A DNA stretch of 64,000 nt from Gammaproteobacteria bacterium (GCA_018814405.1 JAHIZO010000007.1:248001-312000), one strand, 5' to 3'; numbered from the stretch's first letter, positions 1 to 8,883 are shown. Notes: a model not told the origin generated them from the letters alone. Numbers and translations are program-made.

Positions 1-2
1 AG

Positions 3-1493
3 TTCATCGGTGACCGCTACTACTCACAGACAGCTTCCACTGTTGCGGTGTTGTGTCTGTTGGTGGCTTCGCTGACCTACATCATCGGTCAGATGACTGG
101 TGTGGGCGTTGCCTTCTCGCGCTTCCTTGGCGTGAGCAACGAGACCGGCATCTATGTGGGTATGGCCATCGTGTTCACCTATGCGGTGTTCGGCGGCATG
201 AAGGGCATCACCTACACTCAGGTGGCTCAATATGTGGTGCTGATCTTCGCGTACACCGTACCGGCGATCTTCATCTCCATGCACCTGACTGGCAACCCTA
301 TCCCGCAACTGGGGCTGGGTTCCGATATGGTCGGCACTGATGTGTCCTTGCTGCAAAAGCTGGACAGCATCGTGGTCGATCTGGGCTTCGGTCAGTACAC
401 CACCACCACTGCAGGCAGCACACTGAATATGTTCGTGTACACACTGTCGCTGATGATCGGTACCGCCGGTCTGCCACACGTGATCATGCGCTTCTTCACA
501 GTGCCTAGCGTTGCAGCTGCACGTTTGTCCGCAGGTTGGGCTTTGGTGTTCATCGCTATCCTGTACACGACCGCACCTGCTGTTGCTGCCATGGCTCGCA
601 TGAACTTGCATGCCACAGTTAACTCGGCAGTGAACTCCGGTGGCGATATGTTCGCAGCTGAATCCAGCCTGAAGGTCGAAGACCGTCCTGAATGGATGAA
701 GCGCTGGGAAGTGACCGGCCTGTTGAAGTTCGAAGACAAGAACGGCGACGGTCGAATCCAGTACTACAACGACAAGACAACGGATCAGGCAGTGTTGGAC
801 AAAGCTGCTGCTGCCGGTTGGAAAGGTAGCGAACTGACAGTTAACCGCGACATCATCGTGTTGGCTAATCCAGAGATCGCACTGTTGCCTAACTGGGTGA
901 TCGCATTGGTGGCCGCCGGTGGTTTGGCTGCTGCGCTGTCTACTGCTGCCGGTCTGTTGCTGGCTATCTCTTCTGCGATCTCGCATGACTTGGTGAAGGG
1001 CGTGTTCAACCCCAACATCAGCGAGAAGGGCGAGTTGATGGCAGGTAAGGTCGCTATGGCATGTTCCATCGTGCTGGCCGGTTACCTCGGTCTGAATCCT
1101 CCGGGCTTCGCGGCGGGTACTGTGGCTTTGGCCTTCGGTATCGCGGCTTCGTCGCTGTTCCCGGCAATCATGATGGGTATCTTCTCCAAGAAGATGAACA
1201 AGGAAGGTGCTATCGCCGGTATGTTGGCTGGCCTGACCATCACCCTGTTCTATGTGTTCGCACATAAAGGCTTGTTCTTCATCAAGGGTACCGACTACCT
1301 GCCTCTGATCGGCGGCAAGAACAGCTTCTTCGGCATCACGCCGGAAGCCTTCGGTGCCATCGGTGCACTGGTCAACTTCACAGTGGCCTTCGTGGTGGAC
1401 AAGTTCACCAAAGCGCCGCCGGAGCATATCCAGGCGTTGGTTGAGAGCGTGCGTACCCCGCGCGGTGCGAAAGCGGTCGACGGTCGTCATTAA
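3..1493 (+). CDS. Sodium:solute symporter, ActP/VC_2705-like (5' end cut by window edge)
   Basis: The reading frame is open from the first bases, so the true start lies upstream; about 496 residues remain. Family knowledge: sodium:solute symporters couple Na+ entry to uptake of acetate or other small organic acids across the inner membrane. Visible: many hydrophobic helices, the YAVFGGMKGITYTQVAQY stretch typical of the family, and VAAGGLAAALSTAAGLLLAIS near the sodium-site helix. Between two helices sits a hydrophilic stretch with an EF-hand-like loop, DKNGDGRIQYYN (735-770). It resembles the second symporter at 4450-6528, but lacks that protein's long coiled insertion. A strong terminator follows at 1521. 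Substrate is not identifiable from sequence. Confidence 0.85.
   Translation, partial: FIGDRYYSQTASTVAVLCLLVASLTYIIGQMTGVGVAFSRFLGVSNETGIYVGMAIVFTYAVFGGMKGITYTQVAQYVVLIFAYTVPAIFISMHLTGNPIPQLGLGSDMVGTDVSLLQKLDSIVVDLGFGQYTTTTAGSTLNMFVYTLSLMIGTAGLPHVIMRFFTVPSVAAARLSAGWALVFIAILYTTAPAVAAMARMNLHATVNSAVNSGGDMFAAESSLKVEDRPEWMKRWEVTGLLKFEDKNGDGRIQYYNDKTTDQAVLDKAAAAGWKGSELTVNRDIIVLANPEIALLPNWVIALVAAGGLAAALSTAAGLLLAISSAISHDLVKGVFNPNISEKGELMAGKVAMACSIVLAGYLGLNPPGFAAGTVALAFGIAASSLFPAIMMGIFSKKMNKEGAIAGMLAGLTITLFYVFAHKGLFFIKGTDYLPLIGGKNSFFGITPEAFGAIGALVNFTVAFVVDKFTKAPPEHIQALVESVRTPRGAKAVDGRH
735..770 (+). other. EF-hand-like loop inside symporter
   Basis: The twelve codons encode DKNGDGRIQYYN, matching the calcium-loop pattern D-x-N-x-D-G-x-I at positions 1, 3, 5, 6 and 8. 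The twelfth position is Asn rather than the usual Glu, which would weaken calcium binding. The same kind of loop occurs at the equivalent place in the second symporter. Confidence 0.5.
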
Positions 1494-1520
1494 GACCAGT
1501 CGTTCTGCATGTAACATAGA

Positions 1521-1547
1521 CCCCGCCGTATCCCGGCGGGGTTTTTT
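1521..1547 (+). terminator. Rho-independent terminator after symporter
   Basis: An 8-bp perfect GC stem (1521-1528 with 1534-1541), a 5-nt loop and a run of six T. It closes the symporter operon 28 bases after the stop codon. The Shine-Dalgarno of the next gene follows immediately. Confidence 0.9.
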
Positions 1548-1559
1548 CTTGGAGTGAAT

Positions 1560-1916
1560 ATGGTCTTTGATGTGAGTGTTGCTATCACCTGGTTGTTGTT
1601 CATAGCCTTGTTCCCGATCGCGTTCGTCTGGCTGCGCCGTGTCTGGCGCATCGCCATTCGCCGTGACTTTTCTGAAGTGGCTTTGAAGCGTGGCGAATCG
1701 CCGCCGCAACCGGAGCGCTATGCGCCCTATGCTGCTGCCATTAATCTGTTGGGTGGGGTCGTGGTGGTGTACGTGATCATCGGTGTGTTGACGGCGAGCA
1801 TGGATTACGAGACTTGGAGTTCGACTGCCGGTGTCACCATCTGGCTGAAGATCATTGCCGATTTTATCCTCAGTCGTCAGGCACACCCGATGGTGCTCAA
1901 AAGCAAAGTTGAGTAA
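1560..1916 (+). CDS. Small membrane protein of unknown function
   Basis: A 118-residue protein with hydrophobic segments near residues 5-25 (start VFDVSVAITWLLFIALFPI) and about 58-80, separated by a basic, proline-containing loop. I chose the ATG at 1560 because GGAG at 1551-1554 lies five bases upstream; a GTG at 1554 is in frame but overlaps that site. It sits directly after the terminator of the first symporter and convergent with the sensor kinase. No family recognised. A link to the symporter is only suggested by position. Confidence 0.6.
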   Translation: MVFDVSVAITWLLFIALFPIAFVWLRRVWRIAIRRDFSEVALKRGESPPQPERYAPYAAAINLLGGVVVVYVIIGVLTASMDYETWSSTAGVTIWLKIIADFILSRQAHPMVLKSKVE

Positions 1917-1926
1917 TCGTGCAGTT

Positions 1927-3306
1927 TTACGTCAGCAGTTGAAAGCGCACACAGAAACGCGTGCCGATTCCGTCCGTACCTTCGGATAGCGTCAGTTCCG
2001 CGCCGTGACGTTTAGCGACCTCGGCCACGATGGGCAGTCCTAGTCCGCTACCGCTTTGGCCGCTGCCGAGGATGCGATAGAAACGTTCGAACACGCGCTC
2101 GCGGTGTTCGGGCGCGATACCGGGGCCGTTATCTTCGACGCATAGCATGGCGTAGCCGGGCGAATAAGCCGTGCTGACGGTAATGTGCCCGCCGTTCGGG
2201 GTGTAGCGGATCGCGTTGTCGATCAGGTTGTTAAGCATCTCGCTCAAGCTGGGTGCATCGCACAGCAGCGGCAGTGGCTTGGCGCTCGCCTCATAGCCAA
2301 GGTCGATATTCTTTTCCAGTGCCATCTGCACCCATTCCATCGTGCATTCTTGTGCCAGTTGGCGCAGGTCGATGCGCGTGAAACGGTCGGTACCCAATCC
2401 GGCGGGCTCGGTTCTGGCCAGTGCCAACAGTTGGTTGACTAGGCGCGTGCCGTGACGCGTGTTGGTCAGGATGTGGCGTAATGCATGTTGTTTCTGCTCG
2501 ACATCATCCGTGCGCAAGGCTAGTTCAGCTTGCGTCTTCAGTCCGGCGAAAGGTGTGCGTAGCTGGTGTGCGGCATCGGCGACGAAGCGCTGCTGTGCTG
2601 CCATCACTTGTTTCAAACGTTCCAGCAGATCGTTCACCGCGTCAATCAGGGGGCGTACTTCGGCGGGCGCTTTGCTGCCGTCGAGTTGGCTCAGGTCGTC
2701 GCGCTGCCGGTTGCCAACTTCGTTACGCAGCCTTTCCAATGGACGCAGACCTTGTTTCAAACCATACCAAACTACGGCCAGCGCGATCAGGGTCAGCAGC
2801 AATTGCGGGATCACGATGTTGGCCAGAATGCCGCGTATCAATGCTTGCCGCTGTTGGGTGGTTTCAGCCACATGCAGTTGCAGTGTGCGTCCTTTGGAAT
2901 AGAAGGTCAGGCTGACCATGCGCGTCTTTTGTCCTTCGCGCTCGCCATTGCTGAATAGCGGACCGGTGCGTCCACGCCGATAGGAGAGTGGCCGTAGCGT
3001 ATTGCCGTTACCGGCCAGTTTGTGGCCTTCGCTATCGGTTACGGTGAAAACCACACGATCCGGTAGCGCGGGATCTGAGCCATCCGGTAGCGTGGGTTCG
3101 AAATTCAGTTGTTCTTTGTCGCTGCCGAGGCCTAATTGGGCAGCGATCTCGTTGGCGCGTTGCAATAGCACCAGATCATAGGGTTGATTGGCGTAGTTGA
3201 TGGTTGCGAAGTAGCCGACGGCAGTACTGACGATCCACAGCAGATACAGCGAGATGAGTAGCCGCTGCATGAGATAACTGCGCAGGGATCGGATCTGGCT
3301 TTCCAT
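1927..3306 (-). CDS. Sensor histidine kinase, TctE-like
   Basis: A 459-residue inner-membrane kinase. An N-terminal helix (about 10-30) and a second near 160-180 flank a periplasmic domain of the 2CSK_N/TctE type. HAMP, HisKA and HATPase_c domains follow. Visible motifs are the H-box AAHQLRTPFAG, the N-box NLIDNAIRYTP, the G1 box DNGPGIAP, and GSGLGLPIV. It lies 46 bases downstream of the response regulator on the same strand, so the pair is one transcription unit. It is divergent from the DUF4212/symporter pair, which is the likely target, as TctDE-type systems usually control carboxylate transport. The signal sensed is inferred, not seen. Confidence 0.88.
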   Translation of the reverse strand: MESQIRSLRSYLMQRLLISLYLLWIVSTAVGYFATINYANQPYDLVLLQRANEIAAQLGLGSDKEQLNFEPTLPDGSDPALPDRVVFTVTDSEGHKLAGNGNTLRPLSYRRGRTGPLFSNGEREGQKTRMVSLTFYSKGRTLQLHVAETTQQRQALIRGILANIVIPQLLLTLIALAVVWYGLKQGLRPLERLRNEVGNRQRDDLSQLDGSKAPAEVRPLIDAVNDLLERLKQVMAAQQRFVADAAHQLRTPFAGLKTQAELALRTDDVEQKQHALRHILTNTRHGTRLVNQLLALARTEPAGLGTDRFTRIDLRQLAQECTMEWVQMALEKNIDLGYEASAKPLPLLCDAPSLSEMLNNLIDNAIRYTPNGGHITVSTAYSPGYAMLCVEDNGPGIAPEHRERVFERFYRILGSGQSGSGLGLPIVAEVAKRHGAELTLSEGTDGIGTRFCVRFQLLT

Positions 3307-3352
3307 GCTGATCTTTATCCGCAGTGGATCGAGAGATGAAAGGTGCTGACTA

Positions 3353-4036
3353 TCAATTTGTGGGTGGTGCCAAGTTGTCGATCACGTAACCCAGGCCGCG
3401 GATGGTGCGGATGGTGACACCTGCGGGCTCGACCTTTTTGCGCAAGCGATGGATGTAGACTTCGATCGCATTGTTGCTGGCTTCTTCTGAATAACTATAG
3501 AGGCGCTCCAGCAGTTGTTCTTTACTCACCACCCAGCCGGTGCGCATCATGAGTGCCTCGAGTACACTCAGTTCACGAGTGGTGAGTTCTAGCGGTGCAC
3601 CATCTATCATGGTGCGTCGTGCGACACTGTCGAAGGTGAGTTTGCCACAGGCATAGACCGGATTCATGCCACATTGACCGCGTCGTATCAGCGCACGTAC
3701 GCGTGCTTCCAGTTCGGGCAGGCTGAATGGTTTGATCATGTAATCGTCTGCGCCGAGGTCTAGACCTTTTACGCGGTCGCTTTCGTCATCGCGGGCAGTG
3801 AGGATGATGACCGGCACTTGGCGATTGTTGTCGCGCAGGCTGCGCAGTACGCTGAATCCGTCCAACTTGGGTAGACCGAGATCGAGGATGACCAGATCGA
3901 AGGGCTGCTCACCACTGAGGATGAGCTTGGCGGCATGTCCATCTTTGACGCAATCAACGGCATAACCGGAATGGCGCATGGAGTTACACAGGCCGTCGGC
4001 CAGTACTTCGTCGTCTTCTGCGATCAGAATGCGCAT
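3353..4036 (-). CDS. OmpR-family response regulator, TctD-like
   Basis: A 227-residue cytoplasmic regulator: receiver domain (MRILIAEDDEVLADG with the acidic pair; phospho-acceptor in LVILDLGLPKLDG; conserved lysine in MIKPFSLPEL), then a winged-helix DNA-binding domain ending in TIRGLGYVI. I chose the ATG at 4036, which gives the standard MRILIAEDDE start; an in-frame GTG at 4051 adds five residues. It is first in the two-gene operon with the kinase and divergent from the DUF4212 gene at 4190. The 153-bp gap between them should hold both promoters and the operator, though I could not pick a clear box. Confidence 0.9.
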   Translation of the reverse strand: MRILIAEDDEVLADGLCNSMRHSGYAVDCVKDGHAAKLILSGEQPFDLVILDLGLPKLDGFSVLRSLRDNNRQVPVIILTARDDESDRVKGLDLGADDYMIKPFSLPELEARVRALIRRGQCGMNPVYACGKLTFDSVARRTMIDGAPLELTTRELSVLEALMMRTGWVVSKEQLLERLYSYSEEASNNAIEVYIHRLRKKVEPAGVTIRTIRGLGYVIDNLAPPTN

Positions 4037-4189
4037 CTGTGTCAGTCCCACGTAAGGGAATAGGGTTAAGTTCGTCGCGGGCAGGTATGCTTAGGTCTTT
4101 ATCGTCTGCCGCTGGGCTGCATTCTATGTGCAAGCGGCTGATTGTCCAAATAGCGAACGCGGTAACAGGAAACTGGGTCGGGAACAGAC

Positions 4190-4450
4190 ATGCAGGTAAG
4201 TGAAAGACATCAAAGATATTGGCGCAGCAATTTGCGCATGACTGGCATGCTGCTGGCGATCTGGTTCCTGGCCACCTTTGGTGTCAGCTGGTTCGCACGC
4301 GAGTTGCAAACGCTGACTGTGCTGGGCTTCCCTTTGCCATTCTTCATGGCGGCACAAGGCGCTTTGTTGATCTATCTGTTGTTGGTCGCGTTCTATGCCT
4401 GGCGCATGGGCAAGCTGGATGACGAATATGGCGTCGGAGAAGACACCTGA
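4190..4450 (+). CDS. DUF4212 small subunit of sodium/substrate symporter
   Basis: An 86-residue protein with two membrane segments (about 17-37 and 43-68) and the family features YWRSNLRMTGMLLAIWFLATFGVSWFA split by FPLPFFMAAQGALLIYL. DUF4212 proteins are routinely encoded just before VC_2705-type symporters and are thought to act with them. Here the stop overlaps the next start (ATGA at 4447-4452 region), so the two are translationally coupled. Expression is probably governed by the divergent TctDE-like pair. Confidence 0.88.
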   Translation: MQVSERHQRYWRSNLRMTGMLLAIWFLATFGVSWFARELQTLTVLGFPLPFFMAAQGALLIYLLLVAFYAWRMGKLDDEYGVGEDT

Positions 4451-6528
4451 TGTCGGGTCAGTCGCAATTCACCTCGCAACTTAAACGCTATTACTCGCTG
4501 TATACCGGCGGCGTCATCGGCTTTGTCGTGCTGCTGTCCATCCTCGAGCAAATGGGCGTGCCTAACCAGACGCTGGGCTATATCTTTCTGGGCGTGACCG
4601 TGTCGCTGTATGCCGGTATCGGCATCCTGTCCAAGACCTCGGACGTGTCGGAATACTACGTGGCCGGACGCCGCATCCCTGCTTTGTTCAATGGCATGGC
4701 GACAGCCGCCGACTGGATGTCGGCCGCGAGTTTCATCGGTTTGGCTGGCACCTTATATATATCGGGCTACGACGGGCTGGCGTTCGTCATGGGTTGGACT
4801 GGTGGCTATTGTCTGGTGGCATTGTTCCTCGCGCCCTATCTGCGCAAGTTCGGCCAATACACGGTGCCCGATTTTCTGGGCGCGCGTTACGGCGGTGACG
4901 GCCCGCGCATGATCGGCGTGTTCGCGGCCATCTTGTGTTCGTTCACATACGTCATCGCGCAGATATATGGTCTGGGCTTGATCGTCAGCCGCTTCACCGG
5001 TTTGGATTTTGGCGTCGGTGTGTTCGTCGGCCTTGGCAGTATCTTGTTCTGCTCCTTCTTGGGCGGTATGCGCGCAGTGACTTGGACGCAGGTGTCGCAG
5101 TACGTGATCCTCATCGTGGCATACATGATCCCGGTGATCTGGCTGTCGGTGAAACATACCGGCAACCCTGTGCCGCAGATCGCATACGGCTATGTGCTGG
5201 AGCAAGTGACTGCGCGGGAGAAAGTTCTTAATGATGCCCAGACGCCTGATGGCGCGCGAGAAGCGGAAGTGCGGGCTATTTTGAAACAACGCCAGACAGG
5301 AACTGAAGCGAAGTTACAGGCCTTGGATGCCGGGGGCGAGAAATATCTGGCGGCAGAGCAAAAGCGATTGCAGGCGAAGTTGGACGCGCTGCGCAAGCAG
5401 CATGCAGATGAGGCTGATATCGCAATTACTGAGCAGAACTTGAATGCGTTTCCGAAAACCGTGGCTGATGCGAACAGTGCATGGCGCGGCGAAATCGAAG
5501 CCGACCGTTTGAAGTCCTCTCCCATCGCGGCACATGCAGAACCATTTGCCGGGCCGGATGAAGAGACGCGCGACAACAAGCGCAAGAACTTCCTGGCGCT
5601 GGTGTTCTGCCTGATGGTAGGCACGGCAGCCTTGCCGCATATCCTGATGCGCTTCTACACCACGACTTCGGTGAAAGAAGCGCGACTGTCGGTGTTCTGG
5701 TCGCTGTTGTTCATCTCCTTGTTGTATCTGACCGCACCGGCGCTGGCGGTGCTGGCCAAATACGATGTGTACACCTTGTTGGTAGGGTCGAGCTTCTCCG
5801 AGTTGCCGAGTTGGGTGTCGGCTTGGGCTTCGGTGGATAAAGCCTTGATGAATGTGAGTGACATCAACAAGGACGGCATCGTGCAGTTGGCCGAAGTCAC
5901 CATCGGTGGCGACTTGATCGTGCTGGCGACACCGGAGATCGCGGGACTGCCTTATGTGGTCACTGCGCTAGTGGCAGCAGGCGGTCTGGCTGCCGCACTA
6001 TCGACGGCCGATGGTTTGATGCTGACCATCGCCAATGCCTTGTCGCATGATGTGTATTACAAGATGATCGATCCAAAAGCGCCGACCGGACGGCGTCTGG
6101 CCATCTCCAAGGGCTTGCTGCTGGTAGTGGCGGTGTGTGCCGCTTATGTCACCTCGCTCAAACCGGGCGATATCCTGTTCATGGTGGGGGCGGCGTTCTC
6201 GCTGGCCGGTTCTGCTTTCTTCCCGGCGCTGGTGCTGGGCATCTTTTGGAAGCGCGCCAACAAGATCGGCGCCATCGTGGGCATGATCAGCGGGCTGAGT
6301 GTCTGCATGCTCTATATGTACATCACCTACCCGTTCTTCGGCGTGAATGCGCCGCTGTGGTGGGACATCAATCCGATCTCAGCGGGCATCTTCGGCATTC
6401 CGGTCGGGTTCGTCGGTGTCATCGTCGGTAGCGTAGTGAGTCGTCCGCCAGCCGCCAAGGTGCAGGCATTGGTTGATTATGTGCGCTATCCGAACATGGC
6501 CGGTGATGAAGGTCGCGGGGCGTCTTGA
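4450..6528 (+). CDS. Sodium:solute symporter, VC_2705-like, with large inserted soluble segment
   Basis: A 692-residue inner-membrane symporter, longer than the usual ~550-600. About residues 250-380 form a hydrophilic, highly charged stretch (rich in Lys, Glu, Gln, Ala, with heptad-like AEQKRLQAKLDALRKQ) absent from the first symporter. An EF-hand loop DINKDGIVQLAE at residues 471-482 matches the D-x-N-x-D-G-x-I-x-x-x-E pattern completely. The core is conventional: DWMSAASFIGLAG, FLGGMRAVTWTQVSQY, VAAGGLAAALSTADGLMLT. It is coupled to the DUF4212 gene. The substrate is probably a small organic acid, by family and by the TctDE-like neighbour. Confidence 0.88.
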   Translation: MSGQSQFTSQLKRYYSLYTGGVIGFVVLLSILEQMGVPNQTLGYIFLGVTVSLYAGIGILSKTSDVSEYYVAGRRIPALFNGMATAADWMSAASFIGLAGTLYISGYDGLAFVMGWTGGYCLVALFLAPYLRKFGQYTVPDFLGARYGGDGPRMIGVFAAILCSFTYVIAQIYGLGLIVSRFTGLDFGVGVFVGLGSILFCSFLGGMRAVTWTQVSQYVILIVAYMIPVIWLSVKHTGNPVPQIAYGYVLEQVTAREKVLNDAQTPDGAREAEVRAILKQRQTGTEAKLQALDAGGEKYLAAEQKRLQAKLDALRKQHADEADIAITEQNLNAFPKTVADANSAWRGEIEADRLKSSPIAAHAEPFAGPDEETRDNKRKNFLALVFCLMVGTAALPHILMRFYTTTSVKEARLSVFWSLLFISLLYLTAPALAVLAKYDVYTLLVGSSFSELPSWVSAWASVDKALMNVSDINKDGIVQLAEVTIGGDLIVLATPEIAGLPYVVTALVAAGGLAAALSTADGLMLTIANALSHDVYYKMIDPKAPTGRRLAISKGLLLVVAVCAAYVTSLKPGDILFMVGAAFSLAGSAFFPALVLGIFWKRANKIGAIVGMISGLSVCMLYMYITYPFFGVNAPLWWDINPISAGIFGIPVGFVGVIVGSVVSRPPAAKVQALVDYVRYPNMAGDEGRGAS
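5860..5895 (+). other. Complete EF-hand loop inside symporter
   Basis: Codons for DINKDGIVQLAE fit all canonical loop positions, including Glu at position 12. It precedes the helix VLATPEIAGLPYVV by a few residues, so it would sit in a membrane-flanking loop. Confidence 0.6.
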
Positions 6529-6535
6529 ACCGGTG

Positions 6536-6847
6536 ATGAGCGATCCTCTGCTGCTATTGATTGTCATCCTGAAAGCCTTGGTGGAAGTGGCGGCCTTGTC
6601 GTTGCTGGCGCAGGGCGTGTTGCGTATTCTGGCAGGCCGAAATTTTCAGCAGAATTTCGCTTATCGTTTGTTCCAAGTGATTGCCTCACCGGCGATCTCG
6701 CTGGCACGTTGGGTATCTCCCAGCTTCATCGCGCAGCAATATCTGGGATTGGTCGCGCTCCTGCTGTTGTTCTGGATGTGGCTGGCGCTGATCTATGCCA
6801 AAGCCTATGTCTGTCATGCCCATCAACTGTCGTGTTTCAGCGCTTAG
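6536..6847 (+). CDS. Small membrane protein of unknown function
   Basis: A 103-residue protein starting MSDPLLLLIVILKALVEVA, with hydrophobic segments near 4-25 and 70-92 and a central basic stretch. I chose the ATG at 6536, just after the symporter stop; longer in-frame starts run into the symporter. It lies 7 bases after the symporter, so it is likely in the same operon. No family recognised; the ending ALIYAKAYVCHAHQLSC has two cysteines and two histidines. Confidence 0.55.
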   Translation: MSDPLLLLIVILKALVEVAALSLLAQGVLRILAGRNFQQNFAYRLFQVIASPAISLARWVSPSFIAQQYLGLVALLLLFWMWLALIYAKAYVCHAHQLSCFSA

Positions 6848-6896
6848 TCGTTGGACTGCAGGGCTAAAAGCCGCTATCCTTCGCGCCCTCAAACAG

Positions 6897-6973
6897 GCGC
6901 CCGTAGCTCAGCTGGATAGAGTATTGGTTTCCGAAGCCAAGGGTCGTGGGTTCGACTCCCGCCGGGCGCGCCA
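6897..6973 (+). tRNA. tRNA-Arg(CCG)
   Basis: A complete cloverleaf: 7-bp acceptor stem (6897-6903 with 6963-6969), D arm, anticodon stem 6924-6928/6936-6940 with loop bases TTCCGAA (anticodon CCG at 6931-6933), T arm with GTTCGAC, and an encoded CCA end at 6971-6973. Confidence 0.97.
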
Positions 6974-7020
6974 AATTATGTTTTTAGGTTCACGCGGTCG
7001 CTTAGGCCGGGAGGGAAGTC

Positions 7021-7239
7021 ATGGCACGTCTGATCTTTCTGGTGTTGGCCATCGCACTGGTGTATTGGTTGTTGCGTCGTTTTCGCCAGCCGCCATCCGA
7101 GACGCAAGATACTTCACAAACTGAAGATATGGTGAGCTGTGCCTACTGCGGTTTGAATCTTCCCAAGAGTGAAGCCCTATCCTCCGGTAATAACTTTTAT
7201 TGCTGCGAGGCACACCGGCTAGAATCCAAGTCGGAATGA
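7021..7239 (+). CDS. PP0621-family small protein with two-CxxC-like metal site
   Basis: A 72-residue protein: one N-terminal membrane helix (MARLIFLVLAIALVYWLL), a basic patch, a short linker, then VSCAYCGLNLPKSEAL and a second FYCCEAH motif. This architecture is that of the PP0621 family found just upstream of pilS in many beta- and gammaproteobacteria. The cysteine pairs suggest a zinc knuckle. Its stop overlaps the pilS start (ATGA), so the genes are coupled. Function unknown. Confidence 0.8.
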   Translation: MARLIFLVLAIALVYWLLRRFRQPPSETQDTSQTEDMVSCAYCGLNLPKSEALSSGNNFYCCEAHRLESKSE

Positions 7240-8873
7240 CGCGCATGCGGGACGCTTCGAATCCCGAAGTCTCACTATTTGCAGCTTGGCGTCCGCCAGC
7301 TTCGTTGTCGCCGGATAGTCTCTGGCGCTCTCTCTCTCTGTTCAATCTATATCGCCTGATCCTGGGCGGGATGTTGGTATTCACTTCGGCGTTGTTCGGG
7401 ACGGCACTGTCGTTGACGCGACACGAACAGACGCTGTTTTTCTGGGTCAGCGCGATTTATGCCGTGCTGGTATTGGCATCGGTATTGGCGGTGGTATTGC
7501 GCAAGCCGCAGCCGGGTTGGCAGCTTGCTTTCCAGCTGTGTGTCGATATCGTATCGATCAGCACACTGAGTTACATCGGTGGCGGCGTGCAGAGCAACTT
7601 GCCTATGCTGATGTTGGTGTCCTTGGCTTTTGCCGGCATGATCAGTCACGGCCGTATCACGTTGTTGTATGCGGCGCTGGCCAGTATCACATTGCTGCTG
7701 AGTCACGCCTATGCGGTGCTGACGCGCGAAGCGTCGGAAGCCTTGTTCTTTCAGACCGGCATCCTGAGCACCTCCTACTTCGCGGTGGCCTGGCTGGCGC
7801 ATGCGTTGTCCAAATATGCGTTGGACAGCGAACGGTTGGCCGCACGCCGCGGCGAAGACCTATCCAGCATGGCCGAGGCGAACCGATTGATGATCCAGGG
7901 TATGCCGGACGGTATGCTGGTGGTGGATGAACGCGGCCATGTGCGGCAGTTCAATCCCGGTGCCGGACGCTTGCTGGGATACACCTTTACCGCCGGGCAA
8001 GAGGTCGCGCTGGGTGAGTGCTCGCCTTTGCTGGAAGCCATGTATGCCGCTTGGAGGCAGAATCATGGGTTAGGCAGCGAGGTGCTGCAATTGCCGCGCA
8101 CCAATCGCATGGTGCGCGTGCGCTTCCTTGAGATCGGCGGGGGTGCATTTTGGGGGGCGGTGATCGTGCTGGAGGATATGCAACGTATCCAAGAGCAAGC
8201 GCAGCAGGTGAAATTGGCGGCTTTGGGCAGGTTGACCGCGAACATCGCGCATGAGGTGCGTAATCCCTTGTCGGCGATCAGCTACGCCACTGAACTATTG
8301 CACGAAGGCCCGCGCGATTCGGCGCAGACCCGCTTGCTGCAGATCATTCTGGACAATACTTCTCGTCTGAACCGCATCGTACAGGATGTGATGCAGATCA
8401 ACCGTCGGGACAGGTCTCAAGCGGAAAATATCGCGCTGTCTGCGGCGTTACCGACATTCGTGGATAGCCTGTCGCAGGTGGAGCAGGTGCCGCGCGAAGT
8501 ATTCGAACTCAAATTGCCTGCGGATTGCGCGATATATTTTGACCGCGGCCACTTCGAACAAGTGCTGTGGAACCTGTGTCGCAACGCTTTGCGATATAGT
8601 CGCAAGCAGTCCGGCAGCGTGCAGTTGAGATGCCTGCAAGATGCTCAAGGGCGTCAGATGCTTGAAGTCGAGGATGACGGGCCGGGGGTGGCCGAAGCTG
8701 AAGTGCAGAATCTGTTCGAGCCGTTCTATACCACCGACAGTCGCGGCACCGGGTTGGGGCTATACATCGCCCGTGAACTGTGTGAAGCGAACGATGCCGT
8801 GATCGGTTATCGGCGTGCCGACCGGGGCGGGGCGTGCTTTACCATCATCTTCGCGGCCGCCGGCGATGCATAA
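7236..8873 (+). CDS. pilS: Sensor kinase PilS
   Basis: A 545-residue kinase with about six N-terminal membrane helices (residues ~30-190), a PAS domain (MIQGMPDGMLVVDERGHVRQ), then HisKA with NIAHEVRNPLSAISYATELL and HATPase_c with NLCRNALRYS and GTGLGLYIARELCE. PilS senses pilin in the membrane and controls PilR phosphorylation for type IV pilin transcription in Pseudomonas. I chose the ATG at 7236 that overlaps the previous stop; an earlier in-frame TTG or other start at 7200 would overlap by 40 bases. It is followed by pilR, 10 bases on. Confidence 0.88.
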   Translation: MTRMRDASNPEVSLFAAWRPPASLSPDSLWRSLSLFNLYRLILGGMLVFTSALFGTALSLTRHEQTLFFWVSAIYAVLVLASVLAVVLRKPQPGWQLAFQLCVDIVSISTLSYIGGGVQSNLPMLMLVSLAFAGMISHGRITLLYAALASITLLLSHAYAVLTREASEALFFQTGILSTSYFAVAWLAHALSKYALDSERLAARRGEDLSSMAEANRLMIQGMPDGMLVVDERGHVRQFNPGAGRLLGYTFTAGQEVALGECSPLLEAMYAAWRQNHGLGSEVLQLPRTNRMVRVRFLEIGGGAFWGAVIVLEDMQRIQEQAQQVKLAALGRLTANIAHEVRNPLSAISYATELLHEGPRDSAQTRLLQIILDNTSRLNRIVQDVMQINRRDRSQAENIALSAALPTFVDSLSQVEQVPREVFELKLPADCAIYFDRGHFEQVLWNLCRNALRYSRKQSGSVQLRCLQDAQGRQMLEVEDDGPGVAEAEVQNLFEPFYTTDSRGTGLGLYIARELCEANDAVIGYRRADRGGACFTIIFAAAGDA

Positions 8874-8883
8874 GGAAAAAGAA

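Noticed and set aside
24-1886. 620-codon minus-strand open frame opposite the first symporter
   Set aside because: His/Gln/Arg-rich, no domain, lies opposite an obvious transporter and a small gene; artefact of codon bias.
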